Part shown: piece after piece, positions 15,821-23,600 of the stretch
Layout: every line of letters begins with the position of its first letter
Numbering within the stretch: the first letter of the stretch is position 1
Notes under the pieces: model-generated
Database searches by the model: none
The model's input: the letters and a program-made list of their open reading frames with translations, nothing else
What the model was told of the DNA's origin: nothing
Assembly: GCA_965368585.1 (NCBI GenBank)
Contig: CBDUNM010000036.1
Coordinates: 1 to 36,002, forward strand
Direction: 5' to 3'
DNA: 36,002 nucleotides
Origin: JARRQB01 sp965368585
GTDB taxonomy: Bacteria > Pseudomonadota > Gammaproteobacteria > Chromatiales > Chromatiaceae
Made by a program: the position numbers and the translations under genes

Positions 15821-17671
15821 TTACAAGACGAGGCGGCTGCGCGTCTCCTCGCTGATCAAGCCGTCGGGTGTCCAACCCCGGATCTGATAATACTCCGGTA
15901 GCATCTTATCGAGATCCGCGACTCGCCCCTTGGCAGGGCCGACATTCGCCGCGTCTTTGAGCAGTCGCTTGGGCAGGGTGTCCTGGTCGGCAGTCATTCC
16001 GGCGCGCAGATTGAAATCGCGCTCCAGGTTCCAGATCCTTTCACCTACTTCCAGCATTTTGTCGACGCTCCAACCGCCTTGGCAAGCACCATCCACCTGC
16101 GGCGCGATGTCTTCCATACTCCAGGCGAAGGTGGTAAACACGCACAACCCGGCGGAATCAACCGCCGCGGTTGCGTCCTGGAACGCCTTGACCAACTCGG
16201 CTTTACCTTCCGTGACCAGCGGATCGGTCTTCACCGGTATGCCCAACACCTCAGACGCGACGGTGTAGGACCGCAAATGGCAGGCGCCGCGGTTGGAGGT
16301 GGCGTAAGTCAACCCCATGCCCTGAATCGCGCGCGGATCGTAGGCCGGAAACTCCTGCCCTTTTACCGTCATCGATAGATCAGGATGGCCGTACTTTTCA
16401 CACAAGCGTTTCGACCCCAACCCGATATCCCGACCGAAGCCCTCGCCCCGGGCGGTCAACTCGGCGATCTCGGTAAGCGCCTTGGCCCCGCCGAATTTCA
16501 AATCGATGCCGCCGGTATGCTCCGTCGTGATGGCGCCGATCTCAAACAATTCCATGGCCGCCGCGACGGTTGCGCCGAATGAAATTGGATCCATGCCATC
16601 TTCGTTGCAAAGGAAGTTGACGTAGGTGAGGGCGTCCAGATCGTCGATGCCGGTATCCGAACCCAGGGCCCACGCAGCTTCGTATTCCAAGCCGCCCGAG
16701 TTCTTCCAGTAATCGGGCTTGTTCGCCACGCTAAAATGGCCTTTGTCGACTGTGGATATGCGTCCGCAGGCGATGGTGCAGCCGAAACACCCCGCATTGG
16801 TGGTGAGATTGGCCTTGCCGTCGCTCGCACGCGGTTCGTGCATGGCCTCGCCGGATATCTTCTCCGCGCCTTCGAATTGTACTTCCCGCATGTTTCGGGT
16901 CGGCATCGCCGCCATGCCGTTGATCACGTTCATCAGGACCTGGGTGCCGTAGGTCGGCAAGCCTTCGCCAGTCACCGCATTGTCGGCCAGCACCTTTTTA
17001 CCCGCGTTGACGGCTTCCATGAACGCTTTCGGATCGTCGAGATTTCCCACGCCGACGGTACCGCGAATCGCGACGGCCTTGAGATTTTTGGACGCCATCA
17101 CGGTACCGACACCCGAGCGGCCCGCAGCCCGGTGCAGGTCATTGATAACGGCCGCGTACATACATCCCTGCTCCGCCGAACGCCCCACACACGCCACACG
17201 CAACAGGGGGTCCTGATGCATCTTGTGCAGGGTCTCATCCGTCTCCCAAGCAGAGGTTCCCCAGAGCGCGTCGGCGGCGCGCAACTCCGCTTTGTCGTTT
17301 TCTACGAACAAATAAACGGGGCTGGCGGACTTGCCTTCGAAAATGATCATGTCCCAACCCGCATTCTTCATCTCGGCACCTATAAAACCGCCGGAATTCG
17401 AACAGGCCACCAGTCCCGTGAGCGGGCTTTTGGTGATGACCGAGTACCGGCCGCCGGTCGAGGCCATGGTCCCGGTCAGCGGGCCGGTCGCCATGATCAG
17501 CTTGTTGTCGGGCCCCAAGGGCTCGCAGGTCGGATCAATCTCCTCTGACAAATACTTCGTGGCCAATCCGCGTTGTCCGAGATATTGCTGCGCCCACTCC
17601 ATATTGAGCGGTTCAGGCGTACAAGTCCCGCTGTTCAGATTGACGCGTAAAACTTTTCTAGTCCAAGACAT
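15821..17671 (-). CDS. aorB: Aldehyde:ferredoxin oxidoreductase, tungsten subunit
   Basis: This 616-residue tungstopterin enzyme of the AOR family interconverts aldehydes and carboxylic acids in the cytoplasm. The cluster-binding cysteines are C295-x2-C298-x3-C302 and C510, spaced as in the Pyrococcus enzyme (288/291/295/494). Family segments include G-x-G-T-V-M-A-S-K-N-L-K-A-V near residue 190, an N-terminal Y-L-G-Q-R-G-L-A-T-K-Y, and a G-A-C-H-L-R-S-Y run near residue 465. Length is normal. It starts 12 nt after aorA with a GGGGGAA ribosome site. The Aromatoleum-type enzyme also has a flavoprotein AorC for NAD, and none is encoded here. The name follows that nomenclature. Confidence 0.95.
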   Translation of the reverse strand: MSWTRKVLRVNLNSGTCTPEPLNMEWAQQYLGQRGLATKYLSEEIDPTCEPLGPDNKLIMATGPLTGTMASTGGRYSVITKSPLTGLVACSNSGGFIGAEMKNAGWDMIIFEGKSASPVYLFVENDKAELRAADALWGTSAWETDETLHKMHQDPLLRVACVGRSAEQGCMYAAVINDLHRAAGRSGVGTVMASKNLKAVAIRGTVGVGNLDDPKAFMEAVNAGKKVLADNAVTGEGLPTYGTQVLMNVINGMAAMPTRNMREVQFEGAEKISGEAMHEPRASDGKANLTTNAGCFGCTIACGRISTVDKGHFSVANKPDYWKNSGGLEYEAAWALGSDTGIDDLDALTYVNFLCNEDGMDPISFGATVAAAMELFEIGAITTEHTGGIDLKFGGAKALTEIAELTARGEGFGRDIGLGSKRLCEKYGHPDLSMTVKGQEFPAYDPRAIQGMGLTYATSNRGACHLRSYTVASEVLGIPVKTDPLVTEGKAELVKAFQDATAAVDSAGLCVFTTFAWSMEDIAPQVDGACQGGWSVDKMLEVGERIWNLERDFNLRAGMTADQDTLPKRLLKDAANVGPAKGRVADLDKMLPEYYQIRGWTPDGLISEETRSRLVL

Positions 17672-17683
17672 TTCGCTTCCCCC

Positions 17684-18160
17684 TTAACCTTGCGCCGCGC
17701 CGGACAAACTCTGACTGGCGTAGGCCCGCATACGGTCGAGCCCCGTCCAGTCGCTGTCCACATAGGTGATGGCTTCAGTCGGACAGGCGCTGGCGCACGC
17801 CGGGTCGCCACCGCACAAATCGCATTTGATGACTTTACCGGTGGCCGAACTATAATTGACCGTGCCGAAGGGACAGGCAATCGTGCAGACCTTACACCCG
17901 ACACAACGGGAGTCGACGATGACTTTGGCGCCGGTCGCTTTGTCGATCTGAATAGCGTCGACCGGACACGCCTTCATGCACCAGGCTTCGGCACATTGCG
18001 TACAGGTGTAGGGAGCAAACCGTCCTTCGTCATGAAACGTGAACACTTTGATGCGCGATTTGGACGGGTTGAAAACACCCTCGTTTTCGTATGAACAAGC
18101 CATTTCGCACTGTAGACAACCCGTACATTTTACCGGGCTTATATGCAGAGCTCGCTGCAT
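17684..18160 (-). CDS. aorA: Four-cluster ferredoxin-like electron-transfer subunit of AOR
   Basis: This 158-residue protein has four cysteine groups for [4Fe-4S] clusters: C-x2-C-x2-C-x3-C near residue 12, C-T-Q-C-x4-C-x3-C-P near 53, C-V-G-C-x2-C-x3-C-P near 86, and C-D-L-C-x4-C-x3-C-P near 113. This is the HycB/AorA arrangement. It should carry electrons to or from AorB. The ATG at 18160 has AGGAGGA five bases upstream; the longer in-frame start at 18274 lies in the leader and lacks this. It is the first gene of the AOR cluster and its 5' region is structured. The soluble acceptor (ferredoxin, NAD via an unlinked flavoprotein, or other) is not encoded nearby. Confidence 0.9.
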   Translation of the reverse strand: MQRALHISPVKCTGCLQCEMACSYENEGVFNPSKSRIKVFTFHDEGRFAPYTCTQCAEAWCMKACPVDAIQIDKATGAKVIVDSRCVGCKVCTIACPFGTVNYSSATGKVIKCDLCGGDPACASACPTEAITYVDSDWTGLDRMRAYASQSLSGAAQG

Positions 18161-18191
18161 GGACTTCCTCCTGTTTTCGGTAGACACATTC

Positions 18192-18263
18192 GCGCGTACA
18201 CGCGCTGATTTTTTATTTATCGTTAATTCGCTCGTACTCCTCCAGACATGGAGGTTAGCGAAT
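18192..18263 (-). promoter_or_regulatory. Structured leader of the aor operon
   Basis: Two nested inverted repeats are visible: outer arms ATTCGCT (18226-18232) and AGCGAAT (18257-18263), inner arms CCTCCA (18239-18244) and TGGAGG (18249-18254) around GACA. Nearer the aorA start, 18192-18205 forms a GCGCG/CGCGC stem closing a four-base loop. An AU-rich single-stranded stretch separates the two. This could be an operator, a ModE-like site or a folded 5' UTR. I cannot match it securely to the known Moco RNA motif. Confidence 0.4.
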
Positions 18264-18427
18264 AGATCGTGCACCCTTTAGTTTTAGCAGTCTGATGGGC
18301 AGACGCAACTTTATTTGACCTTTCAGGCTTTTCAACGACGCGCAGAAGTTGCACACTAGCGCGTCGTCGACAAAGTTGCTACGTGGCAGTTCGAAAATCT
18401 GTGCACATTTTTCTGATAATTGCGTAA

Positions 18428-19159
18428 GTGAGATCGTTTTACGTTTTTTTGCGGACGCTGACCGAGAGTGCACGCGATCTGCTGCCGATCATCGTCGTCA
18501 TCGGTTTTTTTCAGCTCTTCGTACTCCAGCAACCTATCCCAGATTTTTTTGAGATTCTCCTTGGCACGCTCTTTGTTGTCATCGGCTTGGCCTTGTTCGT
18601 TCGGGGCCTGGATATGGGGCTGTTTCCGATCGGCGAAAGCATGGCACACGCATTCGCCAGAAAAGGAAGCCTGTTCTGGCTTCTGGCCTTTGCATTTGCC
18701 TTGGGTTTCGGCACCACGGTCGCTGAACCCGCTCTTATCGCGGTGGCGGACGAGGCCGCTGTGGTCGCTGCCGAGGGCGATATGATCGAAGATACCGAGC
18801 AGGCCCGTATCGACTACGCGCTCGGCCTGCGATTGACGGTCGCCTTCTCGGTCGGCGCCGCCATCGTCATCGGAGTTTTCCGCATTCTGAAGGGCTGGCC
18901 TATCCAGTACCTCATCATCGGCGGTTACATCGGTGTCATACTGATGACCACGATCGCGCCCCCCGAGATCATCGGGATCGCATACGATTCGGGCGGAGTT
19001 ACGACGTCGACCATCACCGTTCCCCTGGTGACCGCACTCGGTGTCGGTCTGGCGTCCTCGATCAAGGGTCGCAACCCCATGGTGGATGGCTTTGGCTTGA
19101 TCGCCTTCGCCTCGCTCACCCCGATGATCTTCGTAATGGGGTACGGGATCGTTATCTGA
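18428..19159 (+). CDS. DUF1538 membrane protein, UmpA-like antiporter subunit
   Basis: This 243-residue, very hydrophobic protein of the DUF1538 family has about six or seven membrane segments. Conserved family runs are G-F-G-T-T-V-A-E-P-A-L near residue 95 and Y-D-S-G-G-V-T-T-S-T-I-T-V-P near 185. A DUF1538 pair from Halomonas zincidurans (UmpA/UmpB) has been reported as a two-component Na+(K+)/H+ antiporter, so cation/proton exchange is the best guess. The GTG start directly follows an in-frame stop and has no clear ribosome site; a TTG at 18449 is an alternative. Its stop overlaps the next gene by one base (TGATG), consistent with a heteromeric complex. Confidence 0.85.
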   Translation: MRSFYVFLRTLTESARDLLPIIVVIGFFQLFVLQQPIPDFFEILLGTLFVVIGLALFVRGLDMGLFPIGESMAHAFARKGSLFWLLAFAFALGFGTTVAEPALIAVADEAAVVAAEGDMIEDTEQARIDYALGLRLTVAFSVGAAIVIGVFRILKGWPIQYLIIGGYIGVILMTTIAPPEIIGIAYDSGGVTTSTITVPLVTALGVGLASSIKGRNPMVDGFGLIAFASLTPMIFVMGYGIVI

Positions 19160-19932
19160 TGCAGGTTTTCATCGAACTGCTGCAGACATTCTTCGGCACG
19201 ATTACCGACGTGCTGCCCATCGCGCTGATCATCTTCGGTTTTCAGATTTTCGTCCTGCGGCGAACCATCCCTAACCTGAAGAAGGTGTTGCTGGGTTTCC
19301 TGTATGTGCTGATCGGTTTGGCATTTTTCCTCGAAGGCCTGGAAATGGCCCTCTTTCCGCTCGGCAAGCTGATGGCGCAGCAACTGACCGACCCGGCTTT
19401 TATTCAAAGCTTCGAGCACATTGCGGGCGAGTCGCTTTCCTGGTGGGATTACCGCTGGGTGTACCTGTTCGCGTTCGCCATTGGATTTTCGACCACCATC
19501 GCCGAACCGTCGCTGTTGGCCGTTGCAATCAAGGCCAATCAGGTTTCCGGGGGCAGCGTTGGCATTTGGGGCCTGCGGGTCGCCGTTGCGCTCGGGGTAG
19601 CGATCGGTATCGCACTGGGGACCTATCGCATCGTCTCCGGTACGCCTTTGCACTGGTACATCATCTCCGGTTACGTCTTTGTCGTAATCCAAACGCTTTA
19701 CGCGCCCAAGTTGATCATCGCCCTGGCATATGACTCCGGCGGTGTGACGACGTCGACTGTGACCGTACCCCTGGTGGCGGCGCTCGGTTTGGGTTTGGCG
19801 AGCACGGTCCCCGGGCGCAGCGAACTGCTCGACGGGTTCGGGTTAATCGCGTTCGCAAGTTTGTTTCCAATCATCACCGTCATGGCCTACGCTCAGATCT
19901 CCGAATGGTGGAGTCGGCGCGGCAGGGATTGA
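19159..19932 (+). CDS. DUF1538 membrane protein, UmpB-like antiporter subunit
   Basis: This second DUF1538 protein (257 residues) is clearly a paralogue of the preceding one. It shares G-F-S-T-T-I-A-E-P-S-L-L near residue 112 and Y-D-S-G-G-V-T-T-S-T-V-T-V-P near 193, as well as the same order of membrane segments. It differs by a longer loop around residues 75-95. Start and stop are tightly packed: its ATG overlaps the previous TGA, and the PII-like gene begins 14 nt after its stop. The duplicate-pair layout matches the two-subunit UmpAB antiporter reported from Halomonas; other DUF1538 proteins are uncharacterised, so the transported ion is inferred. Confidence 0.85.
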   Translation: MQVFIELLQTFFGTITDVLPIALIIFGFQIFVLRRTIPNLKKVLLGFLYVLIGLAFFLEGLEMALFPLGKLMAQQLTDPAFIQSFEHIAGESLSWWDYRWVYLFAFAIGFSTTIAEPSLLAVAIKANQVSGGSVGIWGLRVAVALGVAIGIALGTYRIVSGTPLHWYIISGYVFVVIQTLYAPKLIIALAYDSGGVTTSTVTVPLVAALGLGLASTVPGRSELLDGFGLIAFASLFPIITVMAYAQISEWWSRRGRD

Positions 19933-19946
19933 TGCAGGAGAGGTTT

Positions 19947-20297
19947 ATGCATTTTAAGTTAATTTGTGTCTTCATCGAAGACGATAAAACAGAGGCCGTG
20001 GTGAAGGCTGCCCGCGAAAAAGGGGCAACCGGCGCGACCGTGGTCAACAACGCCCGCGGCGAAGGCCTCCGGGGAACCAAGACATTCTTCGGGCTCAACC
20101 TGGAAACGCAGCGCGATATGATTCTATTCCTGGTGGAACAACACCTCGCCCGTGACATACTCGAGACCGTCGCTGCAGCCGGAGAGTTTGAGTCCAAGCC
20201 AGGCAGCGGTATAGCGTTTCAGGTAGACGTAGAAGACGCAGTGGGTGTCACCGAACAGGTTGCCAGCTTACGCGATGTCGTGGAGGAAGAACTATGA
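19947..20297 (+). CDS. PII-like signalling protein linked to the DUF1538 transporter
   Basis: This 116-residue protein has the beta-alpha-beta pattern of the GlnB/PII superfamily. It opens H-F-K-L-I-C-V-F-I-E-D-D-K and continues with A-R-E-K-G-A-T-G-A-T-V-V, a compact T-loop region, and a second half beginning M-I-L-F-L-V-E. It lacks the tyrosine-containing T-loop of canonical GlnB, so it is probably a non-uridylylated PII-like sensor of a nucleotide or small ligand, as SbtB is for bicarbonate uptake. The start at 19947 has GGAGAGG; the in-frame start at 19905 lies in the upstream gene. It overlaps the CBS gene by four bases. Gating the adjacent transporter is the natural inference. Confidence 0.8.
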   Translation: MHFKLICVFIEDDKTEAVVKAAREKGATGATVVNNARGEGLRGTKTFFGLNLETQRDMILFLVEQHLARDILETVAAAGEFESKPGSGIAFQVDVEDAVGVTEQVASLRDVVEEEL

Positions 20298-20698
20298 AGT
20301 CACGCCCGATCGTCCGCGTCAAGGACGTCATGAAGAGCAATTTCGATATGGTCGATGGTTTGGCCACGGTTTCGGATGCGCTGAAGAACGCCAAGCACCT
20401 GGATACCAAATGTCTGATCGTGAATAAACGACATGACGATGACGAATACGGTATCGTCCTGCTGTCGGACATCGCCAAGAAGGTGTTGGCCGACGACAAG
20501 GCGCCGGAACGTATCAATATCTACGAGATCATGAGCAAACCCGTGGTTGCCGTCGACCCCGAAATGGATATCCGCTATTGCGCCAGGCTGTTCGAAAACT
20601 TTGGCCTGTCGCGCGCGCCGGTGATCGATGAGCGACAAGTGGTCGGGGTTATCGGCTATACGGACATTGTACTGCTGGGACTGGTAAAACACCTGTAG
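20294..20698 (+). CDS. Two-CBS-domain protein of the DUF1538 operon
   Basis: This 134-residue soluble protein consists of two CBS repeats, about 10-68 (V-K-D-V-M to L-L-S-D-I-A) and 75-134 (I-Y-E-I-M-S-K-P-V to V-I-G-Y-T-D-I). A CBS pair binds adenosine nucleotides and usually senses energy state. It is joined to the PII-like gene by an ATGA overlap, the fourth member of the unit, so it is likely made in stoichiometry with the PII-like sensor. I infer that both report nucleotide status to the DUF1538 transporter. No catalytic domain is attached. Confidence 0.85.
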   Translation: MKSRPIVRVKDVMKSNFDMVDGLATVSDALKNAKHLDTKCLIVNKRHDDDEYGIVLLSDIAKKVLADDKAPERINIYEIMSKPVVAVDPEMDIRYCARLFENFGLSRAPVIDERQVVGVIGYTDIVLLGLVKHL

Positions 20699-20714
20699 AC
20701 GGCTGACAACCGGG

Positions 20715-20720
20715 TATAAT
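20715..20720 (+). promoter_or_regulatory. Candidate -10 box of the purB promoter
   Basis: A perfect TATAAT lies 38 bases before the purB start, in the 54-bp gap after the CBS gene. No good -35 hexamer is visible 16-18 bases upstream, so the call rests on the -10 alone. Confidence 0.35.
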
Positions 20721-20752
20721 CACGCGCTTTTGCCCGTTGGGAGTCAATGTAA

Positions 20753-22123
20753 ATGATGGAACTGAGTACGCTCACCGCAGTTTCGCCTATCGATGGCCGC
20801 TACGGGGGAAAGAGCGAAGATTTACGGCCCATCTTCAGTGAGTTCGGCCTGATCAGACACCGTGTGCTGGTAGAGGTCCGGTGGCTGCAGTCGCTTGCCG
20901 CGCACCCCGAAATCGAGGAAGTGCCACCACTCAGCACCCATGCCAATGCGGTGCTCGACGGTATCGTCGAGCGTTTCAGCGAAGACGATGCGCGCCGCGT
21001 CAAAAATATCGAGCGCACGACCAACCACGACGTCAAGGCGGTCGAGTACTTCCTCAAGGAAAAAATTGCCGGTAACGAGGAACTGGCGAAGGTCGGCGAG
21101 TTCATCCATTTCGCCTGTACATCGGAAGACATTAACAACCTCGCGCATGCGCTCATGCTGCGCGAAGGCCGTAGCCAGATCCTGCTGCCGCAAATCGATG
21201 CGCTGATCGATGAAATCCGACGACTCGCGCACGCGCACGCCGACAAGCCCATGCTATCGCGCACCCACGGCCAGCCTGCCACGCCCACCACGCTCGGCAA
21301 AGAGATGGCCGTCTTCGTGCATCGCCTGCGCCAGCAACGCGCTCCGATCGCAGGCGTGGTATTACTCGGAAAAATCAACGGTGCGGTCGGCAACTACAAC
21401 GCTCACCTGGCCACCTACCCCGATATCGACTGGGCCGGGCATGCCAAATCCTTCGTCGAGTCTTTGGGCCTGGCATGGAACGCCCACACGATTCAGATAG
21501 AACCGCACGATTACATGGCAGAGTTGTTCGATTCGCTCAGCCGCATCAACACGATTCTGATCGATTTTTGCCGCGATATCTGGGCATACATCTCGATCGG
21601 TTATTTCAGGCAGAAAACGGTGGCCGGCGAGGTGGGCTCGTCCACCATGCCGCACAAAGTCAACCCGATCGATTTTGAGAACGCCGAAGGGAATCTCGGT
21701 ATCGCCAATGCCGTATTCGACCATCTGGCGGCGAAATTACCTATCTCGCGCTGGCAGCGCGACCTGACCGATTCAACGGTGTTACGTAATATGGGCGTCG
21801 GCATCGCTTATACCAGTATTGCCATGCAATCGGCACTGCGCGGCATCGGCAAGCTGGAGGCGGACGAGAAACGCCTGGCGCAGGACCTGGGTGCCAATTG
21901 GGAGGTACTCGCCGAGCCGATACAAACCGTCATGCGGCGTCACGGCATCGACAAGCCGTACGAGAAACTGAAGAACCTGACCCGCGGTCAGCGCGTTGAC
22001 CAGGCGGCATTGACCGCATTCATCGACAAACTCGAGCTGCCGCAGGACGCCAAAACGACATTGAAGGCATTGACCCCTTTTAACTACATCGGCGACGCCG
22101 CCGCGCAAGCCCGTTCCGTTTAA
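20753..22123 (+). CDS. purB: Adenylosuccinate lyase
   Basis: This 456-residue enzyme performs two fumarate-releasing steps of purine synthesis: SAICAR to AICAR and adenylosuccinate to AMP. It opens with the typical L-T-A-V-S-P-I-D-G-R-Y. It carries T-S-E-D-I-N-N near 124, the catalytic R-T-H-G-Q-P-A-T-P-T near 167, and the fumarase-superfamily signature G-S-S-T-M-P-H-K-V-N-P-I-D-F near 296. Length matches the gammaproteobacterial PurB. The start is an ATGATG pair, either codon being possible. A strong hairpin terminator follows 32 bases after the stop. Confidence 0.97.
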   Translation: MMELSTLTAVSPIDGRYGGKSEDLRPIFSEFGLIRHRVLVEVRWLQSLAAHPEIEEVPPLSTHANAVLDGIVERFSEDDARRVKNIERTTNHDVKAVEYFLKEKIAGNEELAKVGEFIHFACTSEDINNLAHALMLREGRSQILLPQIDALIDEIRRLAHAHADKPMLSRTHGQPATPTTLGKEMAVFVHRLRQQRAPIAGVVLLGKINGAVGNYNAHLATYPDIDWAGHAKSFVESLGLAWNAHTIQIEPHDYMAELFDSLSRINTILIDFCRDIWAYISIGYFRQKTVAGEVGSSTMPHKVNPIDFENAEGNLGIANAVFDHLAAKLPISRWQRDLTDSTVLRNMGVGIAYTSIAMQSALRGIGKLEADEKRLAQDLGANWEVLAEPIQTVMRRHGIDKPYEKLKNLTRGQRVDQAALTAFIDKLELPQDAKTTLKALTPFNYIGDAAAQARSV

Positions 22124-22152
22124 TGAAACAGCCGTAACGGCAACCACTGTAC

Positions 22153-22179
22153 AAAAAAGCCGCGCTTTCGCGCGGCTTT
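22153..22179. terminator. Bidirectional rho-independent terminator between purB and the OmpA-like gene
   Basis: A perfect 10-bp stem, AAAGCCGCGC / GCGCGGCTTT, closes a TTTC loop. It is preceded by further A residues that give a U tract on the minus strand, and the right arm ends in TTT for the plus strand. It can therefore serve both converging genes. Confidence 0.85.
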
Positions 22180-22204
22180 GATTTATCGGCAACGTCGGTT
22201 TCGA

Positions 22205-22951
22205 TTAGCGTGTGCGAATCTCAACCCGACGGTTCATCGCACGGCCTTCACGTGTGCCGTTGCTCGCCACCGGCTCGGTTTCCCCGCGTCCGCTGGTTGT
22301 GACGTTGGCACTGGAAACGCCCTGATCGATCAGATAACCGGCCGCTGCCGCCGCACGCCGCTCGGACAAGCCCTGGTTGTAGCTCGCCGGACCCGTGCTG
22401 TCGGTGTGTCCGATCACGTGCAGTTCCTCGTCGCCGGGGCTCGACATGACGCGCGACGCGACACCGTCGAGTTCCGCGCGCATCGCCGGCTTGAGTTCCG
22501 CACTGTCGAAATCGAAGTGATCCGCTGTGACGTTGATGACGATATCGCCGACAATTTCGCAGCCGTCGGAATCAACCTTGGCACCGGACGGGGTTCCGGG
22601 ACACTTGTCCAGGTAATCCGGTACGCCGTCACCGTCGGCGTCTCTCGGGCAGCCGAAGGAAGTCACCGCGACTCCCGCGGGCGTTCCCGGGCACTCGTCA
22701 CGGCTATCCGGCACACCATCGCCGTCCGAGTCGGGATCGTCCGGCGCAGGCATCGCATCGCCGCACTCGGTCATCATTTTGTCCACACCTCCGGCGGAAT
22801 CCCAGCACTCACCGAAGCTGTTGGTAACGACTCCACCACGGGAGTCGGTGAGGTATCCGGCCTGCGTCGACACGCCGCCCGTGGCCAGACCGACCACCAA
22901 GGCAATCGGCACGACTGCTGCAAGCTTGTTGTTACCCAATTTGTTGAACAT
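22205..22951 (-). CDS. OmpA-family outer-membrane protein with thrombospondin type 3 repeats
   Basis: This 248-residue exported protein has a signal peptide at about 1-31. A short Cys-containing region (E-C-W-D-S-A-G-G, often seen in such proteins) comes next, then two calcium-binding thrombospondin type 3-like repeats around residues 72-130 (D-S-D-G-D-G-V-P-D and D-A-D-G-D-G-V-P-D, each ending C-P-G-T-P). The C-terminal OmpA peptidoglycan-binding domain (about 140-248) contains H-T-D-S-T-G-P and the S-E-R-R-A-x-A-x-x-x-Y-L run. It should tether the outer membrane to peptidoglycan; it has no beta-barrel domain. It is a single-gene unit with its own terminator. Confidence 0.9.
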   Translation of the reverse strand: MFNKLGNNKLAAVVPIALVVGLATGGVSTQAGYLTDSRGGVVTNSFGECWDSAGGVDKMMTECGDAMPAPDDPDSDGDGVPDSRDECPGTPAGVAVTSFGCPRDADGDGVPDYLDKCPGTPSGAKVDSDGCEIVGDIVINVTADHFDFDSAELKPAMRAELDGVASRVMSSPGDEELHVIGHTDSTGPASYNQGLSERRAAAAAGYLIDQGVSSANVTTSGRGETEPVASNGTREGRAMNRRVEIRTR

Positions 22952-23600
22952 GTTTTCTCCCCTTCATGAGGTGCAGTTGTTAAACGAGACTACGCTGATC
23001 CTAGCAAACGTTGCGGCAAGCTCAAGCCAAATCGATTAATCCCACCGTTGCCGACAGCTCTTCGTTGCACGGAGCAGAAATCCGAACTCGTCATCCTAAT
23101 CGCCCGATCTGGCTGATCGCTAAGTTTATCGAGCAATGACAAGGTTTTAAATACCCTTTTGATAAAGATTGCAAAGATTATTACATAATTTGTGAAGTGA
23201 ACTTTGGTCCAGCGTCATACAAGCGGCATTGAAGGTCAAAACGGCCCGAATCGACAAAAAACCTCGTCAAACCCCGAGCTTGCCGGCACGCTCCAGTTGA
23301 CCTCGTAGCAACCTGCAGGTTCGTCGCAATCGCCGGCACGTCGGCTGATCGGGGTCGTCCTGTGCGTCGCGATCTGCCCGTTAGGCGGGATTATGACCCG
23401 CATCACGTTTCTCTTGGCGGCGTCCGCTAAACTTGCGTCATGTCTGATGCGGTTCTGGCCAGGACTGGCTGTCAGCATATCGAAACTCAGTGCTAACTGT
23501 CCGGATCGCTGCAGGCTTTCGATCCGGTTTTTTTTTGGCCACTCCCATCGAAGCCCGGTTACACTGGGCTGCGTATCCGCTACGGAGCCTGGGCCGATCC
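22952..23600. other. Long intergenic region with promoter DNA and an orphan terminator
   Basis: About 650 bp separate the divergent OmpA-like gene and the RoxA-like gene. The left half is AT-rich near 23140-23205 and probably holds the minus-strand promoter. The right half contains a plus-strand terminator hairpin (23501-23536) although no plus-strand gene precedes it. Open frames here (for example minus 23236-23478) have no protein-like features. Confidence 0.5.
23501..23536 (+). terminator. Orphan plus-strand rho-independent terminator
   Basis: An 8-bp perfect stem, CCGGATCG / CGATCCGG, with an 11-base loop is followed by nine T residues. This is among the best-formed terminators in the window. 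The nearest plus-strand gene upstream is purB, which already has its own terminator, and the OmpA-like gene in between runs the other way. It may therefore end an unannotated short RNA or protect the RoxA-like gene from read-through. Confidence 0.75.

Noticed and set aside
18418..18427. AATTGCGTAA just before the first DUF1538 gene as another copy of the FDH upstream repeat
   Set aside because: Only 8 of 10 bases match, it is a single copy, and it abuts the start codon without a -24/-12 promoter.
23236..23478. 80-codon minus-strand frame between the OmpA-like gene and roxA
   Set aside because: No start signal, no domain, and it overlaps the interval that looks like non-coding RNA or promoter DNA.
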